Counted from the first letter of the stretch, positions 8,109 through 16,549 are shown. The stretch: DNA of 27,084 bases from CALACW01 sp002431305 (GCA_937890355.1 CALACW010000101.1:1-27084), one strand, 5' to 3'. Numbers and translations are program-made. The notes: generated by a model not told the origin, from the letters alone.

Positions 8109-8137
8109 TTGACTTTTTTTTTCGGTTTGTATATACT
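8109..8137 (+). promoter_or_regulatory. Promoter of the membrane-anchored unknown gene and yaiI-type gene
   Basis: TTGACT (8109-8114), 17-nt spacer, TATACT (8132-8137), about 80 nt before the TTG start at 8217. Confidence 0.65.
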
Positions 8138-8216
8138 TATGAGAGATGATTATTTATTATTTATATAATTATATATTTGATGTGCCGTTTTCGGCGCGGA
8201 ATCGGAGGTTTTTATC

Positions 8217-9479
8217 TTGAATAAAAAAGCTGTTACGGCCGCCGCTGCGGTTCTTGCCGTAGTCTGTGTGTTTACATTTCTCATACTCGGAGGCGTTATT
8301 AAATTAAAACCCAAGGAGGATGAGAGCGAATCGGATAAGAGCGGATTTGACACGAGCGCATATTTATCCGAAGTCAAGTATCAGAGCGACGCGCTTTCCG
8401 CAAACTATCTGCCGACATTCATTGACGGAATTTATTATACCGCCGATACCGCCGGCAATGTAAAGTTCTATGATTTCAACGCTGAAAACGATACGTTTAC
8501 AGAGCGCACTGCCGACGGTACGTACGATGTAAGCGTCAATATGAGCGAACAGACAATAAAAGCGAAGGTAAGCTATGTAAAATCCGACGGCAAGACTGCC
8601 GGTTACGGTCTCTACACCCCGACGATAACGGGAGAAACCGATTCTATATACAGATACGTTTTCTTCGCCGTCACCGATATGCCGTCGGGCATGGGCAGTT
8701 CGTCAAACCTTCTTCTGCTCGCGGACTCTACCGAGAATAATTTCAGAAACGCCGATAAGCTCTACGGCGACCAGTTCTCATATAACCCCGACAACGGCTC
8801 TGCCGAGCGCATTTATTCCGAGGCTAACAGATACGTAGGCTCCGACGGAACAAAGAGAGCCGACTATGCCGTAGTTACGGATTATATTCTTAAAAACGAG
8901 CTTGACAATTCTCTGTTTATCTCCGGCAGACATTACGCCGAGGATGAGGATAAGTACGACCTTATGAAGGCAGGCGGCAGAGGAAATAACGTCGATAACG
9001 TTCTCGTTGAGAAAAATATCGTGGGCAGATTCGTAAAAGCAACCGACGACGGAGTTTTATACTTAACCGAGGACGCGGATAAAAACGTCGTACTTAAAAA
9101 GGTTGATTCCGACGAGGCGGTAAAGACTTTTGAATGCAAACGCGAGGATATCATTGTTTCGGGCGATTATTTCTTTATGAATAACTCTGTCTACAATGTA
9201 AATGATTCTTCGTCCGTTGAATTGAAAGGCGATTTCCTTGCAAATTTCAAAGCCGACATGTTTGCCTGCAACGGTAAAACAGCATTTTTAAGAGGATATA
9301 TCGATAAGACGAATCCGGCGATTGTAATAGCAGATCTTACAACCGGTGAGTGCAGATATTACGTAAACGATATGTTTATGAGCATTGTAAATCCCGAGGT
9401 TCTTTCCGATTCGAGCGTTATGTTTACGGTCGTTACGGGCTCGGACGCTTCGTCATTCAAGTATTATGTTGTTAAATAA
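8217..9479 (+). CDS. Membrane-anchored extracellular protein of unknown function
   Basis: A 420-aa protein. I do not recognise a family. Residues 1-4 are basic, 5-28 form one hydrophobic helix without a lipobox cysteine, and the rest is acidic, rich in Asp, Ser and Tyr, and looks exported. Short strand-turn-strand patterns recur (GIYYTADTAGNVKFYDFN, GVLYLTEDADKNVVLKKV), which suggests a beta-propeller-like or other all-beta fold. That is an impression, not a domain hit. The start is TTG: GGAGG lies 8 nt before it and the signal anchor begins there. The stop TAA is followed directly by the ATG of the next gene, so the two are probably translationally coupled. Confidence 0.8.
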   Translation: MNKKAVTAAAAVLAVVCVFTFLILGGVIKLKPKEDESESDKSGFDTSAYLSEVKYQSDALSANYLPTFIDGIYYTADTAGNVKFYDFNAENDTFTERTADGTYDVSVNMSEQTIKAKVSYVKSDGKTAGYGLYTPTITGETDSIYRYVFFAVTDMPSGMGSSSNLLLLADSTENNFRNADKLYGDQFSYNPDNGSAERIYSEANRYVGSDGTKRADYAVVTDYILKNELDNSLFISGRHYAEDEDKYDLMKAGGRGNNVDNVLVEKNIVGRFVKATDDGVLYLTEDADKNVVLKKVDSDEAVKTFECKREDIIVSGDYFFMNNSVYNVNDSSSVELKGDFLANFKADMFACNGKTAFLRGYIDKTNPAIVIADLTTGECRYYVNDMFMSIVNPEVLSDSSVMFTVVTGSDASSFKYYVVK

Positions 9480-9923
9480 ATGAAAGTATTTATAGACGCC
9501 GACGGTTGTCCTGTTGTCGATATTGCTGTTTCGTCAGCGGCGGCTTACGGAGTCGGAACGGTTATAATTACCGATACGTCTCACATTATAGAACGCGAAA
9601 ACGCTGTGACGATTACAGTGGAAAAGGGTGCGGATTCTGCGGATTTTAAGATTGCCAATATGATTAAGCCGGGCGATATCGTCGTAACTCAGGACTACGG
9701 GCTTGCCGCCATGTGCCTTGCAAGGGGCGCTGAACCGATAAATCAGAACGGGTTGATTTTTACAGACGGAAATATCGAAAAAATGCTGTACACCCGCTAT
9801 GTTTCAAAAGAGATACGCCGTGCCGGAGGCAGAACAAAGGGACCCAAAAAGCGTACCCGCGAACAGGACGAAGATTTTGAAAGAGCGCTTAACTCTCTTT
9901 TGAAAAAATCATGCACGCCGTGA
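9480..9923 (+). CDS. UPF0178 / DUF188 family protein (YaiI/YqxD type)
   Basis: A 147-aa protein of a widespread bacterial family with a PIN-like fold and no agreed function. Family blocks are FIDADGCPVVDIA at the N-terminus, DIVVTQDYGLAAMCLARGA mid-protein and RRAGGRTKGPKKRT near the C-terminus. The ATG directly abuts the previous TAA and no ribosome site of its own is obvious. Expression therefore likely depends on translation of the upstream membrane-anchored gene. Confidence 0.93.
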   Translation: MKVFIDADGCPVVDIAVSSAAAYGVGTVIITDTSHIIERENAVTITVEKGADSADFKIANMIKPGDIVVTQDYGLAAMCLARGAEPINQNGLIFTDGNIEKMLYTRYVSKEIRRAGGRTKGPKKRTREQDEDFERALNSLLKKSCTP

Positions 9924-9976
9924 GACTTTTTTGATTATAATGTGATGAATACTTTTTGCAGAATTGAGAGTTTTTT

Positions 9977-10627
9977 ATGTTTGATATGTTAAAGGAGGAC
10001 ATAGCCTCCGTCAGAGAACGAGACCCTGCGGTCGGAAGCGTAGCGGAGGTGCTGTTTCTCTATCCGGGTATTAAGGCGATACGCGCGCACAGACGGGCGC
10101 ACAAGTGCTATGAACACGGATTTATTTTTCTTGCAAGAATGATATCTCAGCGTGCCGCGAGAAAAACGGGAATCGAAATTCATCCCGGCGCGACGATAGG
10201 CAGACGCTTCTTTATAGACCACGGAACCGGAGTCGTCATCGGCGAAACAGCCGAAATAGGCGACGACGTTACGATTTATCAGGGCGTAACGCTCGGCGGC
10301 ACCGGCAAGGATGTGGGCAAACGTCACCCGACAGTCGGCAACAATGTTATGATAGGCGCGGGCGCAAAGGTGCTGGGACCTCTTCATATAGGCGATAATT
10401 CGAAAATTGCGGCGGGTTCCGTCGTATTGAATGATATCCCCGCGAACTGTACGGCGGTCGGAACACCCGCAAGAGTTGTAAAACTTGACGGCGTGCGAGT
10501 CGAACACGTGCAGAACCTTGACCAGATTCATATTCCCGACCCTGTCGCACAGGAGCTCGAGAGACTCGAAAACGAAATAAAAGTACTTTCCGAAAAGTTG
10601 GAAGCTAAGGAGAAGGAAAATAAATGA
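9977..10627 (+). CDS. cysE: Serine O-acetyltransferase CysE
   Basis: Acetylates L-serine with acetyl-CoA to O-acetylserine, the direct precursor of cysteine. The protein is 216 aa. It has the short N-terminal helical domain of the shorter Gram-positive CysE form, then left-handed beta-helix hexapeptide repeats (about residues 65-175) with HPGATIGRRFFIDHGTGVVI and GVTLGGTGKDVGKRHP. The C-terminal 30 residues form a charged helix (LERLENEIKVLSEKLE), possibly coiled coil. Its stop overlaps the cysS start by 4 nt (ATGA), so cysteine supply and cysteine charging share one transcript. I see no T-box leader in the 53-nt gap upstream. Confidence 0.96.
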   Translation: MFDMLKEDIASVRERDPAVGSVAEVLFLYPGIKAIRAHRRAHKCYEHGFIFLARMISQRAARKTGIEIHPGATIGRRFFIDHGTGVVIGETAEIGDDVTIYQGVTLGGTGKDVGKRHPTVGNNVMIGAGAKVLGPLHIGDNSKIAAGSVVLNDIPANCTAVGTPARVVKLDGVRVEHVQNLDQIHIPDPVAQELERLENEIKVLSEKLEAKEKENK

Positions 10628-12018
10628 AAATATATAATACAATGACGAGACAAAAGGAAGAAATCAAGACGATTACCCCGGGCGAAATTAAGATTTACGC
10701 CTGCGGACCGACCGTTTATAACTATATTCATATAGGCAATGCGAGACCCATATGCGTTTTTGACGTAATGCGCCGTTATATGGAGTACAGGGGTCTTAAG
10801 GTCACATACGTTCAGAATTTCACGGATATCGACGATAAGATTATACGCAGAGCTAATGAAGAAGGCGTTGATTTTAAGGCGATAAGCGAAAAATATATTG
10901 CCGAGTATAAAGTAGACGCGCACGGACTTAACGTAAGAGACGCGTCCGTTCACCCGAGAGCTACGGAAAATATCGACGAGATAATTTCGATTATTTCGAC
11001 TCTTATAGAGAAAGGCTATGCTTACGAAGTTGACGGCGACGTATATTTCAGCCCTTCAAAGGATCCCGAGTACGGCAAACTTTCGCATCAGCCCCTTGAG
11101 GATTTGGCGGCGGGCGCGAGAATTAACGTAGAGGATATCAAGAGAGAGCCTATGGATTTTGCTCTTTGGAAGGCGGCTAAGCCCGGAGAACCTTACTGGG
11201 AGTCTCCGTGGGGCAAGGGCAGACCCGGCTGGCATATCGAGTGCTCGGCCATGTCGAGACGTTACCTCGGTAAAACTATCGACATGCACTGCGGAGGAAG
11301 CGACCTTATATTCCCGCATCACGAAAACGAGATAGCGCAGAGCGAGTGCTGCAACGGCGTAACGTTTGCTAATTACTGGGTGCATAACGGATTTATTAAT
11401 GTTGACAATGTTAAAATGTCGAAATCTCTCGGTAATTTCTTTACAGTCCGCGACGTTGCCGAAAAGTACGGTTATGAGCCCGTAAGATATTTCCTCATTT
11501 CGTCGCAGTACAGAAGCCCTATTAACTACTGCGTTGATATTTTGGAGCAGTGCAAGGCTTCTCTTGCAAGACTCTATACGTGCCGGAACGCGATTGACGA
11601 CGCTATGGAGTACGCCGTTGACGGAGATAACGGACTTGACGAATTCAATAAAATTGCTGAAAATCGCAGACAGCAGTTCATCACGGCGATGGACGACGAC
11701 CTCAATACAGCCGATGCGCTTTCCGCAGTATTCGAACTTGTAAGGGATATAAATAAGATTATCGCTTCGGGCGATGTTTCAAAGGGTGTTCTTTCCGCCG
11801 CCGCTTCAATATTTGACGAGCTTACGGGCGTTCTCGGTCTTGTTTACAACAGAAAGAAAGATACGCTTGCTGAGGATGTCGAGGCTCTTATCGAGGCAAG
11901 AGCTAAGGCGAGAAAAGAGAAGAACTGGGCGGAAGCCGACAGAATCCGTGACGAGATAAAGAATATGGGCATTGTTCTCGAGGACACCCCGCAGGGCGTT
12001 AAGTGGCATAAGGCGTAA
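10624..12018 (+). CDS. cysS: Cysteinyl-tRNA synthetase CysS
   Basis: Class I aminoacyl-tRNA synthetase charging tRNA-Cys. The protein is 464 aa, standard length. It carries YACGPTVYNYIHIGNAR (HIGH motif as HIGN, residues 36-39), zinc ligands including Cys28 and the Cys of GWHIECSAMS plus HHENEIAQSE, and KMSKSLGN (KMSKS). It has a C-terminal anticodon-binding DALR region ending GVKWHKA. It is coupled to cysE by a 4-nt overlap; the ribosome site is AAGGAG inside the cysE end. Confidence 0.98.
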   Translation: MKIYNTMTRQKEEIKTITPGEIKIYACGPTVYNYIHIGNARPICVFDVMRRYMEYRGLKVTYVQNFTDIDDKIIRRANEEGVDFKAISEKYIAEYKVDAHGLNVRDASVHPRATENIDEIISIISTLIEKGYAYEVDGDVYFSPSKDPEYGKLSHQPLEDLAAGARINVEDIKREPMDFALWKAAKPGEPYWESPWGKGRPGWHIECSAMSRRYLGKTIDMHCGGSDLIFPHHENEIAQSECCNGVTFANYWVHNGFINVDNVKMSKSLGNFFTVRDVAEKYGYEPVRYFLISSQYRSPINYCVDILEQCKASLARLYTCRNAIDDAMEYAVDGDNGLDEFNKIAENRRQQFITAMDDDLNTADALSAVFELVRDINKIIASGDVSKGVLSAAASIFDELTGVLGLVYNRKKDTLAEDVEALIEARAKARKEKNWAEADRIRDEIKNMGIVLEDTPQGVKWHKA

Positions 12019-12059
12019 TAAAAAAGCCGTTTTAAAGTCTGTTTTTTTGATATAAGGCG

Positions 12060-12087
12060 TTGACTTTTTTACGGGTTGTGATATATT
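12060..12087 (+). promoter_or_regulatory. Promoter of the small structured RNA
   Basis: TTGACT (12060-12065), 16-nt spacer, TATATT (12082-12087). The predicted start near 12094 coincides with the first base of a GCTCG/CGAGC hairpin. Confidence 0.5.
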
Positions 12088-12093
12088 TTGTTC

Positions 12094-12209
12094 GCTCGGA
12101 GGGCGAGCTGTTCACGGAAACGGCAGCCGGATAAAGGGCTGTAAAAAAACAGTCTAAATAAAAAAGAACTGCAAGTCTGCCGAAAAAGGTAGGCTTGTAG
12201 TCTTTTTTT
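12094..12209 (+). ncRNA. Candidate small structured RNA (unassigned)
   Basis: A self-contained unit of promoter, ~115-nt structured transcript and intrinsic terminator between cysS and a transposase remnant. Visible stems are GCTCG/CGAGC (94-98 with 104-108 of 12,0xx/12,1xx), CAGCC/GGCTG (12124-12128 with 12137-12141) and CTGT/ACAG (12139-12142 with 12149-12152). A competing pairing is GCTGTT/GGCAGC (12107-12112 with 12122-12127). It matches no riboswitch, SRP or tmRNA motif I can recall. It could be an sRNA or an attenuator leader whose gene was lost. Confidence 0.4.
12168..12209 (+). terminator. Intrinsic terminator of the small RNA
   Basis: A 14-bp stem with three G-U pairs (12168-12181 with 12188-12201), six-base loop GAAAAA, then C and seven T. 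It also protects the following region from cysS read-through. Confidence 0.85.
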
Positions 12210-12227
12210 GTGATATAATTTAACTGC

Positions 12228-12943
12228 ATGAAAAAGTATATCAGCAAGAAATATAATACACCATATCAATTGAAATTACCACCGGAAATTGAAAAAATAA
12301 TAGAAATTTCTGACCCGGTATATACATTCTGCGAAATTCTAAATCAAATTGACCTAAAAAGATATCTTGTTGTAAAGGAAAACAGGACAGGTCGAAAAAG
12401 ATTTGATTCGGAAATTTTGCTGAAGGTAATACTGTTTGCATTTATGGAACACGGATATGTTTCAACACGGGAAATAGAGAAGCTGTGTAAAACAGATATA
12501 CGGTTTAAATTTTCCGATAAATGAAAACGGAAATCCCGTATGTCCGGGCGGAAAGGAATTTCATCACCTTTACAGCAGACCGGTGAGAGGAAATCAATTC
12601 GGAAGAACAGAGGAAATGTATCAATGCGAAGATTGCTCGGAGTGTCGATTAAAAGAACAATGCTGTAAATGCGAATGCCGCAGAGTTGTTCGTATAAATG
12701 AGGAACTGACAAAATTTCATAAAGAAGTTTTGAGCAATCTCAACAGTACAAAAGGTGCGCTTTTACGAATTAACAGAAACATACAGGCAGAGGGTGCATT
12801 CGGCACCATCAAATGGAACAGAAGCTACAGGAGAACGAGACGAAGAGGTTTAAAAGGTGTAAATTTTGTTAGTGCTCATTTCCTGCGGTTTTAATTTTCA
12901 TAAATATCATTTGAAGAAACAAAAACAGCGGCTTGCCGCCTGA
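12228..12943 (+). pseudogene. IS1182-family transposase remnant
   Basis: Broken DDE transposase. The N-terminal part (12228-12524, 98 codons) is the DUF772-type region with LLKVILFAFMEHGYVSTREI and IEKLCKTDIRFKF. It then runs into a stop. Sequence from about 12526, in another frame, continues as the C-terminal region: NGNPVCPGG, the Cys-rich CEDCSECRLKEQCC, and GAFGTIKWNRSYRRTRRRG. The central catalytic core is missing, an internal deletion of perhaps 0.8-1 kb. A second frameshift near 12870 separates the last part, LISCGFNFHKYHLKKQ to a stop at 12941-12943, which is the usual end of this family. TATAAT at 12214-12219 lies only 8 nt before the ATG. I could not find terminal inverted repeats or target duplications. 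Confidence 0.88.
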
Positions 12944-13047
12944 GAAAAAACCAAAAACTTTTCAACATGGCTGACAAAACTCGTCAGGCTTGGTTGCTGT
13001 ATCTTAAAAGGCATACAGCCCCGGTACATAAAAATCAAGATGAAAAA

Positions 13048-13091
13048 CAAAAACCGAGTATTCATAAAGTCAAATCCCTTATGAATACTCG
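13048..13091 (-). terminator. Intrinsic terminator of tRNA-Leu
   Basis: Minus strand: a perfect 13-bp stem (13079-13091 with 13055-13067, CGAGTATTCATAA arms), 11-nt loop, then GG and TTTTT. The stem starts 4 nt past the CCA end of the tRNA. Confidence 0.88.
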
Positions 13092-13094
13092 ATA

Positions 13095-13181
13095 TGGTGC
13101 GGATGACGGGACTTGAACCCACATGAACTTGCATTCACTAGGACCTGAACCTAGCGCGTCTGCCAATTCCGCCACATCCGC
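13095..13181 (-). tRNA. tRNA-Leu (anticodon CAG)
   Basis: A class II tRNA of 87 nt with encoded CCA. The acceptor stem GCGGATG (13181-13175) pairs with CATCCGC. The D arm contains AATTGGCAGACGC. The anticodon stem CTAGG/CCTAG encloses TTCAGGT, giving anticodon CAG. A long variable arm (TGAATGCAAGTTCA) and the T arm GGGTTCAAGTCCC follow. Discriminator A and CCA are at 13098-13095. It has its own consensus promoter and terminator. It decodes CUG. Confidence 0.97.
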
Positions 13182-13187
13182 ATATAC

Positions 13188-13216
13188 AATTCCGCCGTCT
13201 ATTAAACGGCAGAATT
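13188..13216 (-). repeat. Inverted repeat in the tRNA-Leu 5' leader
   Basis: AATTCTGCCGT and ACGGCGGAATT on the minus strand (11-bp arms, one G-U, 7-nt loop) lie between the promoter -10 box and the mature tRNA 5' end. The predicted start site falls within the upstream arm. Confidence 0.6.
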
Positions 13217-13217
13217 A

Positions 13218-13246
13218 ATTATACATTAGCCGCGGGGTTATGTCAA
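13218..13246 (-). promoter_or_regulatory. Consensus promoter of tRNA-Leu
   Basis: Minus strand: perfect TTGACA (13246-13241), 17-nt spacer, perfect TATAAT (13223-13218). This is as strong as a sigma-A promoter can look and fits a stable-RNA gene. Confidence 0.9.
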
Positions 13247-13258
13247 GACATAACCCCG
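13233..13258. repeat. Perfect palindrome over the tRNA promoter -35 region
   Basis: CGGGGTTATGTC, AA, GACATAACCCCG: 12-bp perfect arms separated by 2 nt. The -35 hexamer of the tRNA promoter lies at its centre. TTTTTA follows on the plus strand, so it could also act as a rightward terminator. For the leftward GH38 transcript there is no U-tract. Confidence 0.8.
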
Positions 13259-13339
13259 TTTTTATTTTGAAAAATAAATACTTTACCGATTTATTTAATT
13301 TGTTCCGTTTTTTTGATTAAATGAATCGGTACGGGAAAA

Positions 13340-16300
13340 TCAATACGTGACTTTAATCGTCTTGATTTCAAAGGGTTTGAATGAAAGTACGTTCGAAACC
13401 GCGTCGGGGAGTACGGACTGTGCCTCTTCAAGCATATTCGTAATCTCCGTCTTTTTCGCAGAATTCAGAACTGTTACGTTCGCGTTGACCGCGGAGCCTT
13501 CCGCTTCGTACATTCTTACGATATATGCTTTTTCCGCGTCCTCGCAGGGCTTGACGGTTTCGACGATAACATTGGGGGCGTCGAGCGAAACAAGTTTATT
13601 AAGCTTATATTCGCTCTCGGATTCGATTACCGGAACATTTAATTCGTACGCGGGACGGATAACATTTTCAGCCGAGAATCCGCCGTCGTGCGGGAGGAAC
13701 GAGTAAACCGCTCTGTGAAGTCCGTCGTGGTCACCCTTATAGTCGGGACGTGTTCCGCCCTTGTGAAGCGAAAGTCTCATCTGTCCGCCGTTTACGGAGA
13801 TACCGTACTTGCAGTCGTTGAGAATCGAAACGCCGAAACGCGTCTCGGAGAGATCGGTATACTTGTGATTGACAAGTTCAAACTTAGCCTGCTCGACGGA
13901 GTCGTTTCTCGTGGTCGGGCGTTTAACGTTTCCGAACTGAATTTCGAATCTCGCGTAGTCGTCGCATACGTTCGTGTCAAACGCTGTTTTGAGGAATCTG
14001 TGGTCGTCCTGCCAGTCCATTATTGTGTCGAAACGGACTTCCGCACTGTCGGCGAAGAATATCATGTCCTGCTTGACGGTCGATTTTGAGCTGATTTTAT
14101 ATTCGTTTCTGATGATATAAGCCGACTCGCCGTCGGAAACGACTTCGGATGAAACAAGATTCGATACGTCCTCGAATTTGGGCTCAATGTCTGCGTCGAT
14201 ATCCCAGTTATCCCATGCGCTCGGAACGTCCTCAGCCATTATAAGGGTGTTGAAATTAAAGCCCTCACCGCGGATTTCCCTGTTCTCTCTCTTGTCGATA
14301 AACGAACTCATGGTGCCGTTGGGCGCGAATTCGACTTTTGCAAACGGAGTTTCGAGTGACGAGTCTACGCGTCTGAATGCGCTCTTGCCTGAAATTTCTC
14401 CCTTTTTAAGCTTTAACGTTACCGACGACATTGCGGGAACGGTTACGCCGGATACGATAAGTTTTTTATTGCCGTCGAGGTCTGTATAAATCTGCTGTTT
14501 ATAATCTCCGTCGACGATATATCCCTCTTTATAATCAATGAATACGGGGTCGTTTCTGTCAAATGAAAGGGTGTTCGTAAGCGTGATTACACCTTCCTTT
14601 TTATTCTTCGAAACGCTCTCGGCAATGTACGCTCTCGCCTTTGAAATAAGTTCGGTCGTCTGCGCTCTGCTTTCAACGTGCGCTCTGTTAAGGCATGTGC
14701 CGGGCAGAATATCGTGGAACTGGTTGATTAAGAGTGTTTCGTAAAGCGGGTTAACCTTTTCCTCGCTCGCGATACTGCCGGAGGAAACCGCATCGTTTAC
14801 GGTTATAATTTCGAGGTCTCTTAATGCAAGTTCGCTCTTTCTGTTGTTGCGTTTAATGGTGTGCTGGTTTGTGAGCGTACCTCTGTGCAGTTCGAGGTAA
14901 AGCTCTCCGCGGTAGGTGTTGGGGTTTACGCTTGTTGCCTCGAGGTCTTTCATAAAGTCGCCGACCGTCGTATTCTTAACGGTGCCGACCTCGCTCAGAC
15001 TTTCGGCGCGTCTTGCAAACTCTATCATCTCATACTGCGGTCCTCCGCCTCCGTCTCCGTAGCCGTAGGCGATAAGGCGCTTGTTGTTAACGCTCTTCTG
15101 ACATATCTGCCCCTTTGTAGCCTCGATAATATCCATAACTTCGGGGAAGAGGTGAGTTCTGTTGAAGTGTGAGAATACCTTTGTGCCGTCGATTCCCTGC
15201 CAGTAGAATGTATCATACGGGAATTTATTTGTATCGTTCCACGAAATTTTCGTTGTAAGGAAGTAGTCGACTCCGCATCCTTTCATAATCTGCGGAATAG
15301 CCGCCGAATATCCGAACGTATCGGGAAGCCAGAAGCAGTTTGAGGTAAACGCAAAATACTTTCTCGTAAATCTCTGTCCCCAAAGGAACTGTCTGACCAT
15401 GGATTCGCCCGATGTGATGTTGCAGTCGCACTCGACCCAAACTCCGCCGTTGGGCTCGTATCTGCCCTCGGCAATGGCTTTCTGAATTCTCTCGAAAAGT
15501 TCGGGGTAGTTGATTCTTAAAAAGTTGGAATGGCATGCCGAGCTCTGTATAAATTTGTACTCGGGGTACTGCTCCATGAGCGAAAGCTGGTTTGCGTATG
15601 TTCTCGCGCACTTTTTGACGGTCTCGCCTACATGCCACAGCCACGCCGTGTCCATGTGTGAGTGACCTATCATATATGATTCGGCGTCGGTTTCGCCCGC
15701 CTTTAAGCTTAAAACGGCTTTGAGGTCGGGCGCGCTTGCCCTGATGCCATGCATGAAAGTCTCATGGTCGCAGTCGAACGGGAAGTAGTGAACCTTCTTG
15801 TGAACTTCAAAAAGAGCATTTACAGCCTTTCCGCGCATAAAGCTGTCCTCGGGGAGATATTTTGCAAGCTGATAAACGCTGATAAGGTCGAAATAATAAT
15901 CCTGTATTTCATAGTTCTTAATGCAGATATCCGCGCCGTCGTATTTATAATTGAAATCCTTTATCGGCGTGTTCTCGTTGGGCTGAGTGCCGGGCATGTA
16001 GTGTCCGCCGTACCACTCGATTGCAAGGTCGAACTTCTGTCCAGCCTTGGGATTCATCGACACGAGGTCACAGTAGTGGTTGCCGTGCGCGGTGTACGTT
16101 ATCTTTGTCGCGAATGTTCCGAAAACCTTGCCGTCAACCCAGAGCATTGCCTCGTAGCCCTGCATTTTTGGTTTGATGTATATAGGCTGAGAATCTAACG
16201 CCTTATCAACGGTGTAACTGCCCTTAAACCAGCAGTATTTGTTTTCGCCGTACCACGTATCGCCCTTTTTTATCTCGGAAAAATTGCTGTCGTCGGGTAT

Positions 16301-16435
16301 GGAATGATATTGTTTGCCGGTGACGAACGCCCTGAAATCGACCTCGCCGACCTTTTCAAAAATCATAGGTTCGAGAATGGTTGAAAATCTGTCGATTTTC
16401 GTAAGCATTCTCTCTATCTGCGGATTGTTTAACAT
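13340..16435 (-). CDS. GH38 alpha-mannosidase
   Basis: A 1031-aa glycoside hydrolase family 38 enzyme predicted to remove alpha-linked mannose from glycans. It has no signal peptide, so it is probably cytoplasmic and acts on imported oligosaccharides. The catalytic domain holds the zinc motif GHSHMDTAWLW (His258, His260, Asp262) and the nucleophile region WLPDTFGYSAAIPQI (Asp372). The middle helical domain has NQFHDILPGTCLNRAH. The C-terminal beta domains run to the end. The N-terminal ~240 residues form the extra beta domain of large bacterial GH38 enzymes. GAGGTG lies 7 nt before the ATG. It stands alone, with no sugar transporter or other glycosidase beside it. Close relatives may prefer alpha-1,2, 1,3 or 1,6 links; linkage cannot be told here. 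Confidence 0.95.
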   Translation of the reverse strand: MLNNPQIERMLTKIDRFSTILEPMIFEKVGEVDFRAFVTGKQYHSIPDDSNFSEIKKGDTWYGENKYCWFKGSYTVDKALDSQPIYIKPKMQGYEAMLWVDGKVFGTFATKITYTAHGNHYCDLVSMNPKAGQKFDLAIEWYGGHYMPGTQPNENTPIKDFNYKYDGADICIKNYEIQDYYFDLISVYQLAKYLPEDSFMRGKAVNALFEVHKKVHYFPFDCDHETFMHGIRASAPDLKAVLSLKAGETDAESYMIGHSHMDTAWLWHVGETVKKCARTYANQLSLMEQYPEYKFIQSSACHSNFLRINYPELFERIQKAIAEGRYEPNGGVWVECDCNITSGESMVRQFLWGQRFTRKYFAFTSNCFWLPDTFGYSAAIPQIMKGCGVDYFLTTKISWNDTNKFPYDTFYWQGIDGTKVFSHFNRTHLFPEVMDIIEATKGQICQKSVNNKRLIAYGYGDGGGGPQYEMIEFARRAESLSEVGTVKNTTVGDFMKDLEATSVNPNTYRGELYLELHRGTLTNQHTIKRNNRKSELALRDLEIITVNDAVSSGSIASEEKVNPLYETLLINQFHDILPGTCLNRAHVESRAQTTELISKARAYIAESVSKNKKEGVITLTNTLSFDRNDPVFIDYKEGYIVDGDYKQQIYTDLDGNKKLIVSGVTVPAMSSVTLKLKKGEISGKSAFRRVDSSLETPFAKVEFAPNGTMSSFIDKRENREIRGEGFNFNTLIMAEDVPSAWDNWDIDADIEPKFEDVSNLVSSEVVSDGESAYIIRNEYKISSKSTVKQDMIFFADSAEVRFDTIMDWQDDHRFLKTAFDTNVCDDYARFEIQFGNVKRPTTRNDSVEQAKFELVNHKYTDLSETRFGVSILNDCKYGISVNGGQMRLSLHKGGTRPDYKGDHDGLHRAVYSFLPHDGGFSAENVIRPAYELNVPVIESESEYKLNKLVSLDAPNVIVETVKPCEDAEKAYIVRMYEAEGSAVNANVTVLNSAKKTEITNMLEEAQSVLPDAVSNVLSFKPFEIKTIKVTY

Positions 16436-16514
16436 TTTTTCACCTCATAAGAGTTTTTACCCGTTAATTATACATACTATTTTATTTTTTTTCAATGTTT
16501 TTTGTAAATAATTA

Positions 16515-16543
16515 TTGTGCCGTTTATTTTATTGTGATAATAT
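16515..16543 (+). promoter_or_regulatory. Promoter abutting the HAD gene start
   Basis: TTGTGC (16515-16520), 17-nt spacer, TAATAT (16538-16543). The expected start point, 7 nt downstream, is the A of the ATG at 16550. No Shine-Dalgarno is present in between. Confidence 0.45.
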
Positions 16544-16549
16544 TAAGCT

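Noticed and set aside
9924..9976. T-box leader for cysE-cysS
   Set aside because: The gap is only 53 nt and lacks the T-box sequence and a terminator hairpin.
9989..10642. 217-codon open frame on the minus strand opposite cysE
   Set aside because: It mirrors a clear CysE reading frame, has no ribosome site and its translation resembles no protein.
12094..12209. SRP RNA, fluoride, ZTP or preQ1 riboswitch
   Set aside because: None of the conserved core motifs of these RNAs that I know is present.
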